Source: a bacterium (GTDB taxonomy: Bacteria; Patescibacteriota; Microgenomatia; UBA1406; GWC2-37-13). Taken from it: a stretch of DNA of 40,798 nucleotides. The position numbers were made by a program, and so were the translations under genes. The stretch covers positions 1-40,798 of the forward strand of contig JAJYLO010000002.1 of the NCBI GenBank assembly GCA_021787635.1. Reading direction: 5' to 3'. Below the pieces are notes generated by a model. The model had not been told where the DNA came from and searched no databases. It worked only from the letters and a program-made list of their open reading frames with translations. This document shows, piece after piece, positions 8,967 through 18,247 of the stretch. Position 1 is the first letter of the stretch; each line of letters opens with the position of its first letter.

Positions 8967-9011
8967 TGCAAACTACAGGGTATATTGACAAAAGCAATTC
9001 TCTTAATTATT
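8967..9011. repeat. Right target-site duplication of IS element
   Basis: Identical to 7320-7364. Confidence 0.95.
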
Positions 9012-9137
9012 CTCTTTTTTTTCATAATCTCGGTTCGATCCGTCATGTCCAAAAAGAATACTCTTGTGCAATTGCCGCCGGTTAGAATTCCCTCGGTTAC
9101 CGCCACCCCGACAACCACTATCCCGCTAATGTGCTAA
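8985..9137 (+). CDS. Possible small membrane-anchored protein (TTG start; not in supplied ORF track)
   Basis: Hand-read ORF of 50 aa: MTKAILLIILFFFIISVRSVMSKKNTLVQLPPVRIPSVTATPTTTIPLMC*. Hydrophobic N-terminus then Pro/Thr-rich tail. The start codon is uncertain. Confidence 0.35.
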   Translation: MTKAILLIILFFFIISVRSVMSKKNTLVQLPPVRIPSVTATPTTTIPLMC

Positions 9138-9146
9138 AATGTATTA

Positions 9147-10250
9147 ATGCTTAAGGTTTATTTTACCGCCGCCACTTCTTATGACGGGCAATTGCATGAT
9201 AATTACCGAAAGATCATTAACCTGCTCAAGAAAGAGGAAACGAAAATTATTTCCGGCTCACAAATCATTGACGAACAATTATTGTCACAGGACAGGAGGC
9301 TGACCCGGCAACAAATCTTTAATCGGGAAAAGAAACTGATCGAACAAGCTGATTTGCTTATCGCCGAAGTCTCCCGTCCATCGCTGGGGGTGGGATCAGA
9401 AATCGTCTACGCCTTAAATAAACGCAAACCGGTTCTCGCCCTTGTTTACCAGAATTCAGAGGATAAAATCTCGCCGATGATCGCTGGCAACCCGTCCGAT
9501 AATTTATTTTTGGAGCGTTATAACAATGAGCGATTGCCATATATTATCCACAGCTTCATCGAACATATTAAAACAATAAAAAAGAGAAAGGGGTTTCTGA
9601 TTGTCATCGAAGGCGGTAATGGTTCGGGAAAAACGACGCAGACAACAATGCTCGTCAATTATTTTAAAAAGGAGAATTTACCAACCAAATATGTTGATTT
9701 TCCCCAATATTATACTTCTTTTCATGGTAAGACAGTTGCCCGCTTTTTAAGCGGAGAATTCGGCGCTATCGACGAAGTTTCTCCTTATTTGGCTGCTTTG
9801 GCTTTTGCCGTCGACCGCGCTTCGATTAAAAACGAAATGGAAGATTTTCTGAAAAAAGGCGGTTATATTATTGCCAACCGGTATGCCACATCCAGCCTGG
9901 CCCATCAGGGAGCAAAATTCTCCGACCAAGAAAAACGCCGAGAATTTCTTGACTGGTTATACGAATTAGAGTATAAAGTTCATCGTATTCCCAAAGAAGA
10001 TATTGTTATTTATCTATATGTTCCATGGAGAATCGGAATGGAGCTGGTGAAAAAACGAGGACGGCGACTGGATATTGAAGAAAAAGACCTTGCTTACTGG
10101 CAGGCAGTCGAACAGACATATCTCGATTTCGCTAAGCATAATAAACACTGGGTAATGATCGACTGCGCGGCCGACGGAAAAATTTTACCGCCGGTGGTGA
10201 TTCATAAAAAAATCCTTGATATTTTGCGTCAAAAGAAAATTCTGTTATAA
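9147..10250 (+). CDS. Fusion: N-terminal nucleoside 2-deoxyribosyltransferase/DNPH1-like domain plus C-terminal thymidylate kinase-like domain
   Basis: N-term VYFTAATSYDG...IEQADLLIAEVSRPSLGVGSEIVYALNKRKPVLAL; C-term FLIVIEGGNGSGKTTQTTMLVNYF, VDFPQY, ANRYATSSLAHQGAK. Confidence 0.85.
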   Translation: MLKVYFTAATSYDGQLHDNYRKIINLLKKEETKIISGSQIIDEQLLSQDRRLTRQQIFNREKKLIEQADLLIAEVSRPSLGVGSEIVYALNKRKPVLALVYQNSEDKISPMIAGNPSDNLFLERYNNERLPYIIHSFIEHIKTIKKRKGFLIVIEGGNGSGKTTQTTMLVNYFKKENLPTKYVDFPQYYTSFHGKTVARFLSGEFGAIDEVSPYLAALAFAVDRASIKNEMEDFLKKGGYIIANRYATSSLAHQGAKFSDQEKRREFLDWLYELEYKVHRIPKEDIVIYLYVPWRIGMELVKKRGRRLDIEEKDLAYWQAVEQTYLDFAKHNKHWVMIDCAADGKILPPVVIHKKILDILRQKKILL

Positions 10251-10257
10251 TAAAACC

Positions 10258-10671
10258 ATGGATAAGAAACTCGTTGGTCTTATGCTTATTTTCTTATTAT
10301 CGTTTGGTCTTTTTACCGTGGCGACCGTTTTCAACAAACCGTTGACCCGGTTTACCAGAGCTAAGGAGGAACTTATCCCATCATCCCAAAGCTCCATGCT
10401 TTTTGCTTGGCCACTGACAGCCAAAGCCGACGGCAACCAAGCGGTCGAAATTAACGTTTTCGTCCGTAACAGCAACAATATCCCCCTGGAAAGCAGAAAA
10501 ATTGTTTTAACCAGTTCATTGGGTTCACTAAAAAAAAATAATATCGCCACCGACAAAGGCGGTAAAGCGACATTTCATCTTGTCTCCAATACGGCTGGTA
10601 TTGCCAACGTTACAGCCCTTATCGATAATCAGGTTGAGATCAAACAACAATTAACCATTAAGTTTGAATGA
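10258..10671 (+). CDS. Membrane-anchored Ig-like (invasin/Big_1-type) domain protein
   Basis: N-terminal TM segment then VEINVFVRNSNNIPLESRKIVLTSSLGSLKKNNIATDKGGKATFHLVSNTAGIANVTA. ATG 10258 preferred over track start 10216 (TGTTATAAT at 10243-10251). Confidence 0.75.
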   Translation: MDKKLVGLMLIFLLSFGLFTVATVFNKPLTRFTRAKEELIPSSQSSMLFAWPLTAKADGNQAVEINVFVRNSNNIPLESRKIVLTSSLGSLKKNNIATDKGGKATFHLVSNTAGIANVTALIDNQVEIKQQLTIKFE

Positions 10672-11549
10672 TGAAAATTATCAATAAAGTCGTCATCCCC
10701 GCCGCTGGTTTTGGCACCCGTTTCCTGCCGCAGACGAAAGCAATGCCCAAGGAAATGTTACCCGTCGTTGACAAACCGGTTATTCAATATGTCGTCGAGG
10801 AAGCCGTCCAGTCGGGAATTGAAAGCATCATTATAATTACCGGCTCGAACAAACGGGCAATTGAAGATCATTTCGATGCTCCAAATGAGGACTTGGTAAA
10901 AAACCTTCTTCAGGGAAACAAAGAGCATATGCTGGCGAATATCAAACAAATTGGCGATATGGCGGATTTTATTTACATCCGTCAAAAAGGTCCATACGGC
11001 AACGGTACCCCTGTCCTGACGGCTGAACCGGCGATCGAAGACGAACCGTTTGCCGTTTTATGGGGTGATGAATTTATCTATTCCAAACCGCCGCGATTGG
11101 CACAAATGATTAAGGTTTACGAAAAGTTCGGGGGAATCGTTATCTCTGGAGTTAAAATTGAAAAAAAAGAAGATTTAAAAAGATATGGCATCGCCGATTT
11201 GGAGCACGTGGAAAAAAATGTTTATAAAATCAAACAGATTGTCGAAAAACCGGAGCCGGAAGAAGCACCGTCCAATATCGCCACTCACGGCGGCTATATT
11301 CTACCGCCAGAAGTATTTAGTGCTCTTAAAAGAATTAAACCGGGAAGAGGCGGAGAAATTTGGTTGGTTGATGCCATAAATCTGTTGAAAAAAGAAGGTT
11401 TTCCCGTATACACAGTGGTAATTGAAGACGGAAAGTATTACGACACGGGCAATAAATTCGAGTATATGAAAACTGTGGTTGAGTTTGCCCTCCAACATAA
11501 AGAGATTAAAGAAGAATTCAAAACCTTCTTGAAGTCCCTTGCAAAATAA
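10668..11549 (+). CDS. galU: UTP--glucose-1-phosphate uridylyltransferase
   Basis: VVIPAAGFGTRFLPQTKAMPKEMLPVVDKPVIQYVVEEAV signature. Confidence 0.95.
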   Translation: MMKIINKVVIPAAGFGTRFLPQTKAMPKEMLPVVDKPVIQYVVEEAVQSGIESIIIITGSNKRAIEDHFDAPNEDLVKNLLQGNKEHMLANIKQIGDMADFIYIRQKGPYGNGTPVLTAEPAIEDEPFAVLWGDEFIYSKPPRLAQMIKVYEKFGGIVISGVKIEKKEDLKRYGIADLEHVEKNVYKIKQIVEKPEPEEAPSNIATHGGYILPPEVFSALKRIKPGRGGEIWLVDAINLLKKEGFPVYTVVIEDGKYYDTGNKFEYMKTVVEFALQHKEIKEEFKTFLKSLAK

Positions 11550-11575
11550 GCATCCGATTGCTACAATAAAAGACT

Positions 11576-12262
11576 ATGAAAGCAAATAATGAATTGGTGG
11601 AGGAACTTTTTGCCGCCGGCGCTCATCTGGGGCATAAAACCAACCGTGTGCATCCGAAAGCAAGAAAATATATCTATACGATTGAAAACGGCGTTTCGAT
11701 TATTGACTTGACGCAAACGGCCGCATTGCTGAAAGAAGCCAAAGAGTTTGTCGATAAACTGGCGGCGGAAAATAAGGTCCTGCTTGTTGTCATGACTAAA
11801 AGGATGTCTTCGGTAAAAGTCAACGAAGTCTGCCAAAAAACGGGCCTGCCGTATATTAACGTCAAATGGCCTGCCGGCTTGTTAACTAACTTCGATAATA
11901 TTATGAAAAATGTTAAACAATTAAAAACCATGCGAGAAGAGAAGTTGGCGGGCGAGTGGGAAAAATTCGTCAAACACGAACAGGTCGCTCTGTCCAAGAA
12001 TTTAAACCGGCTGGAACGGCTTTATGGCGGTATTGCCACTTTGGAAAAGTTGCCCGATGCGCTTTTTGTCGTTGATATCAAAAAGGAAAAAAATGCCGTC
12101 AAGGAAGCGCGGGAAAAAAATATTCCGGTTGTCGCCATCGCCGACACCAACATAAACCCCGATTTGGTCGATTATCCGATACCGGCCAATGATGATTCAC
12201 CGGTATCGATCGAATATTTTGTCAATGAAATTGTTGAAGCGTATAATAAAGGGAAGAAATAA
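11576..12262 (+). CDS. rpsB: 30S ribosomal protein S2
   Basis: LFAAGAHLGHKTNRVHPKARKYIYTIENGVSIIDL; PVVAIADTNINPDLVDYPIPANDDS. Confidence 0.97.
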   Translation: MKANNELVEELFAAGAHLGHKTNRVHPKARKYIYTIENGVSIIDLTQTAALLKEAKEFVDKLAAENKVLLVVMTKRMSSVKVNEVCQKTGLPYINVKWPAGLLTNFDNIMKNVKQLKTMREEKLAGEWEKFVKHEQVALSKNLNRLERLYGGIATLEKLPDALFVVDIKKEKNAVKEAREKNIPVVAIADTNINPDLVDYPIPANDDSPVSIEYFVNEIVEAYNKGKK

Positions 12263-12264
12263 AT

Positions 12265-12714
12265 ATGTATGACATTAATAAACTGAAACAGCTTCGTGAA
12301 GAAACCGGTATTTCATTTTCCTTATGTAGAAAGGCATTAGAGGAATCTAAAAACGAGATCGAAAAAGCAAAGAAACTTTTAAATGAATGGGGGGCGGAAA
12401 AAGTCAAAGATAAAGCATCTCGTTCTACTTCTCAGGGAGCGATTTTTGCCTATGTCCACCATAATAAAAAAGTGGCGTCGCTGGTGGAACTGCTGTGCGA
12501 AACCGATTTCGTCGCCAATAATGCCGATTTCCAAAAATTAGGGACCGAACTGGCGATGCAGGTAGCCTCCGTCGCTCCGCAAGACGTTGCTGAATTACAA
12601 AAACAGGAATACATCCGTGATCCAAAAAGGAAAGTCGAGGATCTAGTCAGGGAAGCGGTATTGAAATTGGGGGAAAATATTAAAATTAACCGATTCATCA
12701 GATGGACCCTTTAA
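12265..12714 (+). CDS. tsf: Elongation factor Ts (short form, 149 aa)
   Basis: LKQLREETGISFSLCRKALEES, LVELLCETDFVANNADFQ, LGENIKINRF. Confidence 0.93.
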   Translation: MYDINKLKQLREETGISFSLCRKALEESKNEIEKAKKLLNEWGAEKVKDKASRSTSQGAIFAYVHHNKKVASLVELLCETDFVANNADFQKLGTELAMQVASVAPQDVAELQKQEYIRDPKRKVEDLVREAVLKLGENIKINRFIRWTL

Positions 12715-13259
12715 GTTCATTCAAACAATCTTCGCAAAAAGCAATCGACTCCCTTAAGGAAGAACTTAAAACTATCCGCACCGGCCACGCCAATCCTTCC
12801 CTGGTAGAAAATATCGTTGTCGACACTTATGGCGGCCAAACAAAATTACGCTTGATGGAATTGTCGACAATTATAACCAATGGCCCATCGGTATTAACTA
12901 TCACGCCGTTTGATCCCGGAACCACCCAGGATATCGAAAAAGCAATCCTGAAATCTCCCTTAGGCATCAGCCCGGCGGTCCAGGGAACACAAATTATCAT
13001 TCGTATTCCTCCATTATCGACAGAGCAGCGGGAAAAACTGATTAAAGTTTGCGCAACAATGATCGAAGATAAAAAGGGGATTATCCGCAATCTTCGCGAT
13101 AATGCTCGTAAAAACATAAAAACGGCTTTTGAAAAAAAAGAAATCACTGAAGACGACAAATTCCGTCAGGAAAAGGAAATTGATACCGCCAGCCAAAAAA
13201 TGATGGAAGAAATTCAGATGTTGAAAGATAAAAAAGAAGCGGAAATCAGAGAAATTTAA
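12702..13259 (+). CDS. frr: Ribosome recycling factor
   Basis: LKTIRTGHANPSLVENIVVDTYGG; RDNARKNIKTAFEKKEITEDDKFRQEKEID. Confidence 0.96.
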   Translation: MDPLSSFKQSSQKAIDSLKEELKTIRTGHANPSLVENIVVDTYGGQTKLRLMELSTIITNGPSVLTITPFDPGTTQDIEKAILKSPLGISPAVQGTQIIIRIPPLSTEQREKLIKVCATMIEDKKGIIRNLRDNARKNIKTAFEKKEITEDDKFRQEKEIDTASQKMMEEIQMLKDKKEAEIREI

Positions 13260-13261
13260 AT

Positions 13262-14323
13262 ATGGGCATCATTGTTTTTATACTTATATTGGCTCTCCTT
13301 GTCCTTGTTCATGAATTCGGCCATTTTCTGATGGCCAAAAAAACCGGCGTTAAGGTTGAGGAATTCGGTATCGGTTTCCCGCCGCGCCTTTTTGGCGTCA
13401 AACATGGCGAAACGCTATACAGCGTCAATGTCATTCCTTTAGGCGGATTTGTCAAGATGTACGGTGAAGAAATGCACGAAGTAGGGGCGAAACGAGATAC
13501 ACCAAAACAGGCACAACGGGCCTTTGTCAATAAAAAACCCTGGCAGAAATCGCTGATTATTGTCGCCGGCGTCATCGGTAATTTTCTTTTGGGTTGGGTA
13601 CTTATTTCCTATTTATTCACCCAGGGGGTCCCGGCCCCGGCCAATAAAGTTATTGTTGAAGAGGTCCAAAAAGGTTCGCCAGCCGCCGTCGCCGGAATTA
13701 AAGTAAATGATTCCATTGTCCAATTGGATTCCCGACCGCTAACCGATTCCACCGACTTGATCAATCTTACGAAAAAATATGCCGGCCAGCCGATCCAGTT
13801 GGTTGTCGAGCGGAAAAACAAACAGCTAAACATTACTGCCACACCAAGGAAAAATCCGCCCGCCGGCCAGGGACCGCTCGGTATCGCCGTCACTTCTTTC
13901 GTGGAGAAAAAATATCCTTGGTATAAAGCGCCGTTCTACGGCCTGACCGAATCTGTTTCCATCACCAGAACGATTATCGTCGAAATTACCAAAGCCATTG
14001 TCGGTTTAGTCACTCTTCACAAACCGATGGTTGAAGTGAGCGGACCGATCGGCATTGCCAATTATACCGGTCAGGCAATCAAATTCGGCAAAAATGCCGT
14101 ACTAGAATTAATCGCCCTTTTATCACTTAATCTGGCAATCGTCAATATTCTTCCTTTTCCGGCGCTTGACGGCGGCCGGTTTGTTTTCGTCATTTACGAA
14201 TGGGTTACGAAAAAAAAAGTCAATCAGGATATCGAACGCTATACCAATCTGGTCGGTTTTTTCATCCTGATTTTGTTAGCCATCCTCATTTCCATTAATG
14301 ATATTGTGCACCTGATGCATTAA
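13262..14323 (+). CDS. rseP: RIP/site-2 zinc metalloprotease
   Basis: VLVHEFGHFLMAKKTGVKVEEFGIGFPPRLF, PDZ region, NILPFPALDGGRFVF. Confidence 0.95.
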   Translation: MGIIVFILILALLVLVHEFGHFLMAKKTGVKVEEFGIGFPPRLFGVKHGETLYSVNVIPLGGFVKMYGEEMHEVGAKRDTPKQAQRAFVNKKPWQKSLIIVAGVIGNFLLGWVLISYLFTQGVPAPANKVIVEEVQKGSPAAVAGIKVNDSIVQLDSRPLTDSTDLINLTKKYAGQPIQLVVERKNKQLNITATPRKNPPAGQGPLGIAVTSFVEKKYPWYKAPFYGLTESVSITRTIIVEITKAIVGLVTLHKPMVEVSGPIGIANYTGQAIKFGKNAVLELIALLSLNLAIVNILPFPALDGGRFVFVIYEWVTKKKVNQDIERYTNLVGFFILILLAILISINDIVHLMH

Positions 14324-14338
14324 CTTGTATAATACGCT

Positions 14339-14911
14339 ATGGACACATCTTTTGACTGCCCACGTTATCGGATAGTCACAATTTCCGGAAAAATTGCCGT
14401 CGGAACAACGACGTTGGCCAAAAACCTTAGCCATTTTTTGCACTGGAAATACATTAATGCCGGTGCGATTCAAAGGCAATTTGATCGGGAACACAATATT
14501 CATGAAAACAAACAGGGTGCCTTATCGCGATCGGATACTCATGAACGATCAATCGAAACGATGGCCGAAAAACTGCTGAAAAACAATAAACAAATTGTCT
14601 ACGAAGCCTGGCTGGCCGGTTTTGTCGCCCGTAGTTATAAAGATGTCTTACGGGTCTTGCTCATATGTTCACATGAAGATTTGCGTATCGACCGCGTCGT
14701 CAACCGGGAAAATATTACCGTCGATGAAGCCAAACGCTGGCTCAAACAGCGAGAGGAAGAAAATATTACCAAGTGGAAAAAACTATATGGCGATTACAAT
14801 TTCTGGAATTCGGAATATTACGATTTGATTATTGACACCTACTCCACCGGCCCGATGCAAACTTTAGGAAAAGTACTAGATAAAATGGGATATAAGGTAA
14901 AACACAAATGA
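14339..14911 (+). CDS. Cytidylate-kinase-like P-loop kinase, paralogue 1
   Basis: VTISGKIAVGTTTLAKNLSHFLHWKYINAGAIQRQF; Walker A lysine replaced (GTTT), as in archaeal-type CMP kinases. Confidence 0.75.
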   Translation: MDTSFDCPRYRIVTISGKIAVGTTTLAKNLSHFLHWKYINAGAIQRQFDREHNIHENKQGALSRSDTHERSIETMAEKLLKNNKQIVYEAWLAGFVARSYKDVLRVLLICSHEDLRIDRVVNRENITVDEAKRWLKQREEENITKWKKLYGDYNFWNSEYYDLIIDTYSTGPMQTLGKVLDKMGYKVKHK

Positions 14912-15438
14912 ATTACTCTAAGATTGCAATCTCCGGCAAAATCTGCACCGGCAAATCTACTCTTTTTCGGCGACTGGAACAGCGTTTGCAATGGCCAACC
15001 GTCCATACCGGGCAAATTTTCCGTGATTACGTCAAAGAACACGGCCTGGATTTGGAAAAAGCCGAGGAACAAAACGAATCGCTGACGAAAAAAGTTGACT
15101 ATCAAGTCCGCAATATGCTTAAAAACCCGAAGCAAAATTTATTAACTGATTCGTGGATGGGCGGCATTATGGCCGACAATCAACTGGACGTTTTGCGAAT
15201 ATTATTAATATGTGCTGACGAGGAACGGTACCGCCGGTTTGCAAAACGGGAAAAAACCGCTTTCGATACCGCTAAGGAAATGGTCGAAGAACGGCAAAAA
15301 AACTGGTTTGACCGGATATCCAAAATTTATCACCGCACCGACATCTTTGACCCGAAAAACTATAATCTGGTAATCGATACCACTAATTTATCAGTTGACC
15401 AAATTCTGAAAACCGTTCTAGATAAACTTGGGGATTGA
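14908..15438 (+). CDS. Cytidylate-kinase-like P-loop kinase, paralogue 2
   Basis: IAISGKICTGKSTLFRRLEQRLQWPTVHTGQIFRDY; same architecture as the preceding ORF but with canonical GKST. Confidence 0.75.
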   Translation: MNYSKIAISGKICTGKSTLFRRLEQRLQWPTVHTGQIFRDYVKEHGLDLEKAEEQNESLTKKVDYQVRNMLKNPKQNLLTDSWMGGIMADNQLDVLRILLICADEERYRRFAKREKTAFDTAKEMVEERQKNWFDRISKIYHRTDIFDPKNYNLVIDTTNLSVDQILKTVLDKLGD

Positions 15439-15451
15439 TATAATAGACTAT

Positions 15452-17161
15452 ATGCTTTACTCAAAAATTTTCGGCAAAACGGTTAAGACGGTGCCGGCCG
15501 ATGCTACATCGGCTTCGCATAAATTACTTTACCAGAGTGGTTTTATCCGCGAGTCGACGGCCGGCCGCTATTTCTTTTTACCTTTGGGTCAACGCGTCCA
15601 ACAAAAAATCCAGAAAATCGTCAAGGAAGAAATGGATCGCGCCGGCAGCCAGGAGATGCTGTCGCCGGTCCTCCATCCTTTATCGCTTTGGGAAGAAACA
15701 AACCGGACAAAAACCACCGGATTCGAGCTGATGACCATTAAGGATCGTCGAGACTTTCAGTTTGCTCTTGGTGGCACCGCCGAAGAAATGTTTGTCGATG
15801 TCGTCCGTAAGTTCCGCCTGAGCTATAAGGATTTACCGTTTAACATTTATCAATTTTCTCTTAAATTCCGTGATGAACTGCGTGCCCGCGGCGGACTTCT
15901 TCGTGTTCGGGAATTCATCATGAAGGACGCCTATTCTTTTGATGCCGACGAGAAAAGCTTCAAGAAAGAATATAGAAACATGTGGAACACATACTCACGG
16001 ATATTTGATCGTCTGGGACTAAAAACAATCGTCGTCGAATCGGACAACGGCTACATCGGCGGCGACTACTGTCATGAATTCGTAGTAAAATCGCCAATCG
16101 GGGAGAGCCGATTCCTTATCACCGAAAACAGTTCTTATGCTGCCCACGAAGACGTCGCTAAATTTAAAAAGGATAATAAAAATATTGATGAGAAAATTCA
16201 GATAATGGAAGAAGTCGAAGCAAAAAGGGGAACAACAATGGAAGATGGTGTTAAATTACACAATAAACCTTTGTGGCAACAAATAAAAGATGTTTTATTC
16301 GTCGATGAAAGCGGTCGTTTCATATTGGCAATAGTCCGCGGTGATTATGATGTTAACGAAACCAAATTGAAACATCTGACCGACAGTCGCGACTTGCGCC
16401 ATGCGACTGATGAGGAAGTCCGCGAAAAAATCCACTCCGAACCGGGATTTATCTCGCCTGTCGGCATTAAGGAAATTGTTAATAAAGGCATTTCATTTAT
16501 CGTCGTCGCTGATGAATCTTTACGGACAATCAGAAATGCATATGGCGGCGCCAACAAAAAATTCCGTGATCTATACAACATGAATATCGATCGCGATTAC
16601 AAAGCGGATATCGAAGGCGATATCGCCATGGCGCAGCCCGGATTTCAATCGCTATCCGGCGAGACATTACGGGAAATGCGCGGGATCGAAGTCGGTAATA
16701 TTTTCCAACTGGGATATTATTATTCCAAAAAAATGAAGGACGCCGCTTTTATCGATAAAGATGGCCAACCAAAACCGTATTATATGGGTTGTTATGGTAT
16801 CGGTTTGGGCCGGACCATGGCGACAATCGTCGAAGTATATCACGACCAGAAAGGTATCGTTTGGCCGGAGGCGGTGGCGCCGTTTGCCATCCATTTGGTG
16901 GGATTGGACCTGAAAGACGAAACGATTAAGAAACGGGCTTTTGATGTTTACAAGCAATTGACAAAACAGGATTATGACGTCCTTTTCGACGACCGGGAGT
17001 GGGCGAGTGCCGGTGAAAAATTCAGTGATGCCGACCTGATCGGCATTCCTTACAGATTGGTGGTATCCAAACGAACAGGCGATAAGATCGAATTCAAAAA
17101 AAGAAACGAAACTGCCACCGAACTTTTAGATCTTTCCGGTATAATATCTAAAATTAAATGA
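15452..17161 (+). CDS. proS: Prolyl-tRNA synthetase (bacterial type with insertion domain)
   Basis: ESTAGRYFFLPLGQRV, LRVREFIMKDAYSFD, GCYGIGLGRTMATIVE. ATG 15452 after TATAAT preferred over track start 15428. Confidence 0.95.
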   Translation: MLYSKIFGKTVKTVPADATSASHKLLYQSGFIRESTAGRYFFLPLGQRVQQKIQKIVKEEMDRAGSQEMLSPVLHPLSLWEETNRTKTTGFELMTIKDRRDFQFALGGTAEEMFVDVVRKFRLSYKDLPFNIYQFSLKFRDELRARGGLLRVREFIMKDAYSFDADEKSFKKEYRNMWNTYSRIFDRLGLKTIVVESDNGYIGGDYCHEFVVKSPIGESRFLITENSSYAAHEDVAKFKKDNKNIDEKIQIMEEVEAKRGTTMEDGVKLHNKPLWQQIKDVLFVDESGRFILAIVRGDYDVNETKLKHLTDSRDLRHATDEEVREKIHSEPGFISPVGIKEIVNKGISFIVVADESLRTIRNAYGGANKKFRDLYNMNIDRDYKADIEGDIAMAQPGFQSLSGETLREMRGIEVGNIFQLGYYYSKKMKDAAFIDKDGQPKPYYMGCYGIGLGRTMATIVEVYHDQKGIVWPEAVAPFAIHLVGLDLKDETIKKRAFDVYKQLTKQDYDVLFDDREWASAGEKFSDADLIGIPYRLVVSKRTGDKIEFKKRNETATELLDLSGIISKIK

Positions 17162-17991
17162 AAACCATCGTTACCCATCTTTCTCCCGACCTTGATTCGA
17201 TCACTTCCACCTGGCTAATTAAACGCTTTCTTCCTGGCTGGCAGGAGGCAAAAATCGAATTCGTCCCGGCGGGATCGACTCTGAATAATGAACCGCCGGA
17301 CATTAACTCCGATATCATCCACGTTGATACCGGTTTGGGCAAGCTCGACCACCATCAAACTCCAGCTTATACCAGTGCTTCCAAATTGGTATACCAATAC
17401 CTGCTGGAACAAAACTGCCTGAAGGAAAGACTGGTCAAACCGCTGGAAAGAATGACCAATTTTGTCACCGACATTGACCATTTCGGCGAAGCCTTTTTTC
17501 CGGAAGCGACCGCCGACCGATACGATTTTAATCTCTATCAGATTGTTGAAGGATTAAAACCGGTTATCAACGATCAGCATAAACTAATGGAAACTGTTTT
17601 TCCGATGCTGGATGCTATCTTACAGGTAATGAGAAACAAAATCGCTGCCGAGGAAGATTTAAAAAACGGTTTTGTTTTCCGGTCGAAATTCGGCAAATCA
17701 GTGGCGATGGAAACAAAAAATGAGGAAGCGTCAAAACTGGCGCTAAAATCCGGTTTTTTCCTCGTCGTCCGGAAAGATCCGGAAAAAGGTTATGTCCGCA
17801 TCAAAACCTTACCGAAAAAGGAGCTTGACCTGACTCCGGTCTATCAGAAACTTCACCAGACCGATAAAAAAGCCACATGGTTCTTGCACGTTTCCAAAAA
17901 CATGCTTCTTAATTCATCGTCAAAAAATCCCAATTTTATCCCGTCAACCCTCCCGCTCAATCGATTGATTAAAATAATAAAAGAGGTATAA
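17158..17991 (+). CDS. DHH/MYG1-like phosphoesterase-type hypothetical protein
   Basis: THLSPDLDSITSTWL (DxD-like) and VDTGLGKLDHHQ (DHH-like) motifs; VTDIDHFG. Confidence 0.6.
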   Translation: MKTIVTHLSPDLDSITSTWLIKRFLPGWQEAKIEFVPAGSTLNNEPPDINSDIIHVDTGLGKLDHHQTPAYTSASKLVYQYLLEQNCLKERLVKPLERMTNFVTDIDHFGEAFFPEATADRYDFNLYQIVEGLKPVINDQHKLMETVFPMLDAILQVMRNKIAAEEDLKNGFVFRSKFGKSVAMETKNEEASKLALKSGFFLVVRKDPEKGYVRIKTLPKKELDLTPVYQKLHQTDKKATWFLHVSKNMLLNSSSKNPNFIPSTLPLNRLIKIIKEV

Positions 17992-18031
17992 TAACTATAA
18001 TATCTTAATTTGAAAGGTAGGTGTATTATTT

Positions 18032-18247
18032 ATGGTAGTTATAACCAAGAAAAAAGGCGAATCAAAAGACAGCATTTTCCGCAAATTTACCCGGGCGTTT
18101 ATGGATGAAGATATTATTACCGATGTCCGGAAAAAACAATTCTATAAGAAACCGTCGCGTATTCGCCAGGAGGAAGAAAAGGAAAGACGAAAAAGCGGCA
18201 ATCGACGTCCAGTCAGACGGACGATGTTCAGAAGAAAAACATCATGA
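18032..18247 (+). CDS. rpsU: 30S ribosomal protein S21
   Basis: Small basic protein with S21-like FRKFTRAFMDEDIITDVRKKQFYKKPS; SD GAAAGGTAGGTG upstream. Confidence 0.9.
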   Translation: MVVITKKKGESKDSIFRKFTRAFMDEDIITDVRKKQFYKKPSRIRQEEEKERRKSGNRRPVRRTMFRRKTS

